Assembly (NCBI GenBank): GCA_003449615.1
Contig: DMHA01000007.1
Location: 1-10,453, forward strand
From: Flavobacterium sp.
Lineage (GTDB): Bacteria; Bacteroidota; Bacteroidia; Flavobacteriales; Flavobacteriaceae
Length of the DNA: 10,453 nt
Direction of reading: 5' to 3'
This document shows positions 6,825 to 10,453 of this stretch, in pieces. The position numbers and the translations under genes were made by a program. How positions within the stretch are numbered: position 1 is the first letter of the stretch; each line of letters opens with the position of its first letter. The notes under the pieces are model-generated. The model was not told where the DNA came from. It did not search any database and saw only the letters and a program-made list of their open reading frames with translations.

Positions 6825-8660
6825 ATGATAAATTTCAAAAAAATAATTAAAGTTATAAATAAACAATTTTTATTTTTAACTCCATCCATTTTGCTTCGGC
6901 AATTGGCTGTAGTTCGGGTAAGTAAAGTTGTGGTGGGGATTTTGCTTTTACTAGTTCAATTTTCCTTCTCCCAAAAAAAGAACGAAAACATTGGAACTGA
7001 AGTCGTAAATGTCGTAAAACCCTACACGCCAACCATTTCAGACGCTTTCAAAGTTAGTGAAAATCCGGTGCTTGACGATGAGGGGAATTCCAAAAAAGAA
7101 ATCATAAAATACAATATTTTTTCCTTTCCCGTAGCCTCGACTTTTACTCCATCCAAAGGGAAAGCCCAAGGTGTCGAGAAAGAAAAACAAGCCAGATTAT
7201 TTAACAACTACGCCACTATTGGAGGAGGAAATTACGGAACTTTGAATGCCGAATTATTTGTCAATCAAGAGTTGGGAGCCAATGATTATGTGGGCGGAAT
7301 GTTTCGACATCTTTCGTCTCAAGGCGGAATCAAAGACGTGGAATTGGATGATTCTTTTTATGACACTTCCATTGATTTGACTTATGGAATTCGAGAAAGT
7401 AATTTATCGTGGAATGTAGATTTGGGTTACCAAAACCAAATTTATAATTGGTATGGTTTGCCATCTGGTTTTGGAACAACTTTAACTCCAAATGACAGAG
7501 CCAATTTATTAAACGGAATCAATCCGCAGCATAGTTACAACAACCTCTATTTGGGCAGTAAAATAGAAATTGAAGACAGTATAATTAAAGAAGCGAGCCT
7601 GAAATTCAATCATTTTTCGGATGCTTTTGGTTCATCTGAAAATCGATTTTATGTGAAACCCTTTTTCGAACTAAACATCGATGATAAATTGATAAAAACG
7701 AATGTAATTGTCGATTATCTTGGTGGTAATTTCGAGAAAAATTATTCGAAGACCAATGCGATAAAATATGGTTTTGCCAATTTTGGAATTGCCCCTAGTT
7801 TTGTGATGAATGAGGATGATTGGACTGTGAATCTTGGCGTTGGCGTGTTTTATAGTTTGGATTTAGAAAATGACAAAAATAAGTTTTTAGTCTATCCACA
7901 AATTAATGCTTCCTTGAAAGTAGTGGGCGATTTGATGATTTTTTATACTGGCGCCCAAGGGAATTTAGAGCAAAATACCTACTCAGATTTTGTTAATGAA
8001 AATCATTTTTTGTCGCCAACTTTAAATATTGCCCGAACAGACAAACAGTATGATATTTTCGCAGGTTTAAAAGGAAAATTGAGCAATACCGTGAGTTACA
8101 ACCTGAGAGCTTCTTATTTGAATGAGAGAAATAAAGCCTTATTCAAAAGCAATGATTACAATGAAAATAATACCAATGAAAATTATGGTTTCGGAAATTC
8201 TATGCAAGTGGTTTATGACGATATGAAAACGGTAAGTTTTTATGGGGAACTGAAAGCCGATATTTCAAAGGATTTGACCTTTGGCATCAACGGAACTTTC
8301 AGCAGTTACACCAATGATAATCAAATTGAAGCTTGGAATTTGCCTGCTCTAAATTTAAACGCAAATGTCGATTTCAACATCACCGAAAAATGGTATGCTG
8401 GTGCAAAAGTATTTTTTGTTGGCGAACGAAAAGACCAAAAATTTTTATTAAACCCATTGGTTGATTTAGATCCATATTTCACTACTACTTTAGAAAGTTA
8501 TTTTGATGTAAATACACACGTCGGATTCAAGTACAGCGAAAGATTAACCGCTTTTTTAAGAGCCAATAATATTGCCAATCAAGCCTATCAAAAATGGCTG
8601 GATTATCCAGTTCAGGGATTTCAGGTAGTTTTGGGAGTGAATTATAAATTTGATTTTTAG
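6825..8660 (+). CDS. Plugless TonB-receptor-like outer-membrane beta-barrel protein
   Basis: Predicted outer-membrane protein of 611 residues from the ATG at 6825. A hydrophobic stretch 'VVVGILLLLVQFSFSQ' (35-50) ends in a typical flavobacterial signal cleavage region. A periplasmic segment with 'VVKPYTPTISDAFKV' (63-77) follows. From about residue 127 the chain alternates as amphipathic beta strands with loops, ending in 'VVLGVNYKFDF', whose terminal phenylalanine fits a BAM beta-signal. True TonB-dependent receptors add a plug and often a carboxypeptidase-like domain and are longer. Here there is no room for a plug, so it may be a pore, a passive anchor or an assembly partner. The start is uncertain: the 50-residue leader is long, and TTG at 6903 would give a compact signal peptide. 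The region between resembles a dispersed repeat. Confidence 0.82.
   Translation: MINFKKIIKVINKQFLFLTPSILLRQLAVVRVSKVVVGILLLLVQFSFSQKKNENIGTEVVNVVKPYTPTISDAFKVSENPVLDDEGNSKKEIIKYNIFSFPVASTFTPSKGKAQGVEKEKQARLFNNYATIGGGNYGTLNAELFVNQELGANDYVGGMFRHLSSQGGIKDVELDDSFYDTSIDLTYGIRESNLSWNVDLGYQNQIYNWYGLPSGFGTTLTPNDRANLLNGINPQHSYNNLYLGSKIEIEDSIIKEASLKFNHFSDAFGSSENRFYVKPFFELNIDDKLIKTNVIVDYLGGNFEKNYSKTNAIKYGFANFGIAPSFVMNEDDWTVNLGVGVFYSLDLENDKNKFLVYPQINASLKVVGDLMIFYTGAQGNLEQNTYSDFVNENHFLSPTLNIARTDKQYDIFAGLKGKLSNTVSYNLRASYLNERNKALFKSNDYNENNTNENYGFGNSMQVVYDDMKTVSFYGELKADISKDLTFGINGTFSSYTNDNQIEAWNLPALNLNANVDFNITEKWYAGAKVFFVGERKDQKFLLNPLVDLDPYFTTTLESYFDVNTHVGFKYSERLTAFLRANNIANQAYQKWLDYPVQGFQVVLGVNYKFDF
6889..6919 (+). 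repeat. Fragment of a dispersed repeat inside the barrel gene's leader
   Basis: TTTTGCTTCGGCAATTGGCT at 6889-6908 matches the reverse complement of 2636-2655 at 16 of 20 positions by eye, with weaker similarity continuing through TTCGGGT. The 2636-2655 copy lies inside the intergenic inverted repeat, so this appears to be the same repeat family read in frame as signal-peptide residues 22-32. Confidence 0.5.
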
Positions 8661-8672
8661 TCCCCACCCCAG

Positions 8673-8691
8673 CCCTCCCCGAAGGGGAGGG
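8673..8691. repeat. GC-rich palindromic repeat after the barrel gene
   Basis: CCCTCCCC, loop GAA, GGGGAGGG form a perfect 8-bp stem 12 bases after the barrel stop codon, in otherwise A+T-rich DNA. The surrounding 8661-8696 block (preceded by CCCCACCCCAG and followed by AGTTGAA) resembles an intergenic repeat seen across Bacteroidota. No T-run follows on either strand, so it does not look like a standard intrinsic terminator, though it could protect the transcript's 3' end. Confidence 0.75.
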
Positions 8692-8757
8692 AGTTGAAAC
8701 GCAATAATAACTATTTCGATCCTTGTTAGGCTTGGACTTAAAGATTCTGAAAAATAT

Positions 8758-8797
8758 AAATCTGCGAAAATCAGTTTAATCCGTGTCATCCGTGTCC
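8758..8797 (+). repeat. Degenerate flavobacterial intergenic repeat, left copy
   Basis: This block contains AAATCTG, GTTTAATCCGTGT and CATCCGTGT, ending eight bases before the next start codon. It resembles the 'ATCCGTG' dispersed repeats of flavobacteria and shares pieces with the block after the small membrane gene. Confidence 0.55.
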
Positions 8798-8804
8798 CAT
8801 TATT

Positions 8805-9254
8805 ATGACTTTCAAACAAAAAATACATCAGCAATATCAGCAATTAGTCCAAGACAGAATCGATGTTTTCAAGGATATGATTGTGGCTTTGACTGAAGAT
8901 TCAAAGAATGATGCCAAAGGTTCGGCTGGCGACAAACACGAAACGGCTTTGTCGATGATGCACATCGAGCAAGAGAAACTCAATCACAAATTGAAAGAAG
9001 TATTGGCTCAAAAAGCAATTTTAGACAAAATTGATTCCACCACAATTGCCAAAACTATTATTGTTGGCAGCTTGGTCAAAGCCAATGGAATTTATCTTTA
9101 TTTAAGTGCCGCACTTCCTAAAATTGCTGTTGAAGGAATCAAAGTTATTGCATTATCTCCACAATCTCCTTTAGGAAATAAATTGATGGGAAATGAAGTG
9201 GGGTTTTTGTTTGAGATTAATGGGACGAAGTATTTGATTGAAGAAATTAAATGA
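8805..9254 (+). CDS. GreA/GreB-like transcript-cleavage-factor family protein
   Basis: Cytosolic protein of 149 residues, close to the length of GreA. In the family, an N-terminal antiparallel coiled coil enters the RNA polymerase secondary channel and a C-terminal FKBP-like domain anchors it. Here residues 4-75 are highly helical and charged, with a turn at about 33-46 ('SKNDAKGSAGDKHE'). The acidic residues D43 and E46 could play the role of the metal-binding tip acids of Gre factors (inference). The C-terminal part is strand-rich and contains 'SPQSPLGNKLMGNEVG' (118-133), matching the hallmark SPLGxxLxGxxxG of the Gre C-terminal domain. Sequence similarity to canonical GreA is low, so it may be a Gre-fold paralogue that inhibits or modifies polymerase instead of rescuing it. 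Similar short proteins are, as I recall, often labelled 3-oxoacyl-ACP synthase in databases; nothing here supports that. Confidence 0.72.
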   Translation: MTFKQKIHQQYQQLVQDRIDVFKDMIVALTEDSKNDAKGSAGDKHETALSMMHIEQEKLNHKLKEVLAQKAILDKIDSTTIAKTIIVGSLVKANGIYLYLSAALPKIAVEGIKVIALSPQSPLGNKLMGNEVGFLFEINGTKYLIEEIK

Positions 9255-9261
9255 TATTCAA

Positions 9262-9468
9262 ATGGATTATTGGTATTTAATATGCAGTTTTTCTTGGTTT
9301 GGAGCAGCCTTTGCTTTTTATAAAATTCATAAACTTTGGCATAAAGACATTACTGAAAATAATAAACTCTATAAATTTGAATTAAATGCAAGAAATTTTA
9401 AACATTGGGTAATTATTATAATTCTTGTAATTACTGGAATCGTTTATTTTTTCAAAGCAACAGGATAA
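9262..9468 (+). CDS. Small hypothetical protein with two membrane helices
   Basis: Unrecognised protein of 68 residues, starting at an ATG seven bases after the Gre-like stop codon, so probably co-transcribed with it. Residues 3-22 ('YWYLICSFSWFGAAFAFYKI') and about 46-64 ('HWVIIIILVITGIVYFF') are hydrophobic enough to be membrane helices, joined by a polar, lysine-rich loop. A longer version from TTG at 9238 would overlap the previous gene and add only polar residues, so the ATG is preferred. No motif points to a function. The regular hydrophobic pattern and tight spacing make it more likely a real gene than a chance frame. Confidence 0.55.
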   Translation: MDYWYLICSFSWFGAAFAFYKIHKLWHKDITENNKLYKFELNARNFKHWVIIIILVITGIVYFFKATG

Positions 9469-9520
9469 AAAATCTGTTTTATACGTGTTACTTGCATCCG
9501 TTTAATCAGTGTTCAATTCT
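9468..9520 (+). repeat. Degenerate flavobacterial intergenic repeat, right copy
   Basis: Located in the 65-base gap between convergent genes. It shares AAATCTG, CATCCGT and TTTAATC-AGTGT pieces with the block at 8758-8797, in the same orientation. It is too degenerate for exact boundaries. Confidence 0.45.
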
Positions 9521-9533
9521 TGATTCAAATTGT

Positions 9534-10453
9534 TTATTCTAATAAAAAAGTGCTTATAAGCTCAATATTATTTTGCACATACTTATATTGGAATAGTTTG
9601 TTTTCACCCACCAAAAGTAGCTTGTCATCTAAAGGAATTACATCAAAAGGATTGATATTCTTAAATTGATTTGTCATTTGCAAATCCAGTACATCGGTTC
9701 TATTAAACACTTTTAGCCCGGCGGTTCCATCACAAATAAATAACATTTGATCTTTTATTCCCAAACCATAAGGGTTTTCCATAATGTAAGATTTTATTTT
9801 TACTGGCTTAGCTTTGTTGGTAATGTCAATAATTTCTAAAACACTTTCAGACGCACCGCACAAATTCCCTGATCGTAAAGTAACGTAGGCATATTTTTCA
9901 TCCACCACCACTGGGTCACAAGCGTTTATGTGGGCAATTCTTGATACAAAAACAGGATTTTCTAACGATTTGATATCATAAATATACATTCCGTTTGTGC
10001 TTCCTAAATACAAATATTCATTTCTATTAAAAATGGTTTCTATGCCCCAACCAACATATTGTTCATTAATTTTTTTTGGAACAGATAAATTTTGGATGTT
10101 AAAAATATTGATTTTCTGATTATCGACCGCATATAAAAAATCTTCTACAATCATAAAGCGGGCTAACGAACCGCCTTTTCCTACCGCTCCTTCAGAACTT
10201 GTTGCGTTTACCATAATTCCACCTCTATCGATCAATATATCGTAGTTCTGAGGTTTTCTTTTTTCTTGCTTGACAGTCCAATCGACAATAATTTTATCTG
10301 CTGTTATATTTTGATAATCGTAATATACTGGGTTATCATTTTCAACTGTTGGATAGGCAGGATAATAGAATGGAAAAACATCGTTCAATCTATTTTTTTC
10401 TACTATTTTTCTAATATCGGAAATATCGAAAACTACCAAATCTGAATAACTAT
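9534..10453 (-). CDS. LVIVD-repeat (beta-propeller-like) protein, N-terminus cut by the window edge
   Basis: Partial gene with 305 residues visible. The frame remains open through the right edge and reads '...SYSDLVVFDISD', so the beginning is missing. The chain is built of repeated beta-sheet units of the LVIVD type: 'DLVVFDISD', 'KINIFNIQNLSVPKKI', 'GMYIYDIKSLENPVFVSRI', 'VLEIIDITNKAKPVKIKSY' and 'GLKVFNRTD'. Such proteins are usually exported or lipid-anchored surface proteins that fold like a propeller. The signal would lie outside the window. 'NACDPVVVDEKYAYVTLRSGNLCG' contains two cysteines that could pair or bind a ligand. No catalytic residues are recognised and the ligand is unknown. 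It converges on the small membrane gene with 65 bases between the stops. Confidence 0.85.
   Translation of the reverse strand, partial: SYSDLVVFDISDIRKIVEKNRLNDVFPFYYPAYPTVENDNPVYYDYQNITADKIIVDWTVKQEKRKPQNYDILIDRGGIMVNATSSEGAVGKGGSLARFMIVEDFLYAVDNQKINIFNIQNLSVPKKINEQYVGWGIETIFNRNEYLYLGSTNGMYIYDIKSLENPVFVSRIAHINACDPVVVDEKYAYVTLRSGNLCGASESVLEIIDITNKAKPVKIKSYIMENPYGLGIKDQMLFICDGTAGLKVFNRTDVLDLQMTNQFKNINPFDVIPLDDKLLLVGENKLFQYKYVQNNIELISTFLLE

Noticed and set aside
8673..8691. Hairpin as an intrinsic terminator
   Set aside because: The stem is strong, but no T-run follows in either direction; annotated as a repeat instead.
8556..8843. Minus-strand frame of 95 codons
   Set aside because: It overlaps the barrel gene end, the GC-rich repeat and the next gene's start; its peptide is a by-product of intergenic repeats.
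8805..9254. 3-oxoacyl-ACP synthase
   Set aside because: The protein is far too short and lacks the ketosynthase active-site motifs; the C-terminus matches the Gre family.

Overview
The window is strongly A+T-rich. It carries several hallmarks of a Flavobacterium-like member of the Bacteroidota: start sites without Shine-Dalgarno sequences, promoter candidates of the TTTG/TAnnTTTG type, signal peptides ending in '-SAQ' or '-SFSQ', LVIVD-repeat and TonB-receptor-like surface proteins, and dispersed intergenic repeats typical of the group. No rRNA, tRNA, CRISPR array, transposase or phage gene was seen.

Left part (1-2349), minus strand. Three tightly packed genes are read right to left: an FtsE-type ABC ATPase, a family 2 glycosyltransferase, and a SAM-dependent methyltransferase with an N-terminal zinc ribbon. 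The stop/start overlaps (TGATG and ATGTATAA) indicate one translationally coupled operon. A perfect A+T hairpin at its end may be the terminator. No ftsX follows ftsE.

Divergent intergenic region (2350-2789). It holds one promoter candidate for each direction, each ending about 20 bases before its start codon, and a long imperfect nested inverted repeat between them.

Centre (2790-8660), plus strand. A 1004-residue exported TPR protein is followed after 122 bases by a PhzF-family enzyme, then 34 bases later by a 611-residue outer-membrane beta-barrel that resembles a TonB-dependent receptor but lacks room for a plug. Heptanucleotide tandem repeats sit at both junctions. The TPR protein and the barrel are plausible partners in the cell envelope. 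PhzF looks like an unrelated enzyme in the same transcript.

Right part (8661-10453). A GC-rich hairpin repeat follows the barrel gene. Next come a GreA/GreB-like protein and a small two-helix membrane protein, with related degenerate repeats on either side of the pair. An LVIVD beta-propeller-like protein, convergent on the minus strand, runs off the right edge.

The window reads mostly as ordinary chromosome. The best leads for something undescribed are the TPR/plugless-barrel module and the repeat families that reach into gene ends and a signal peptide.
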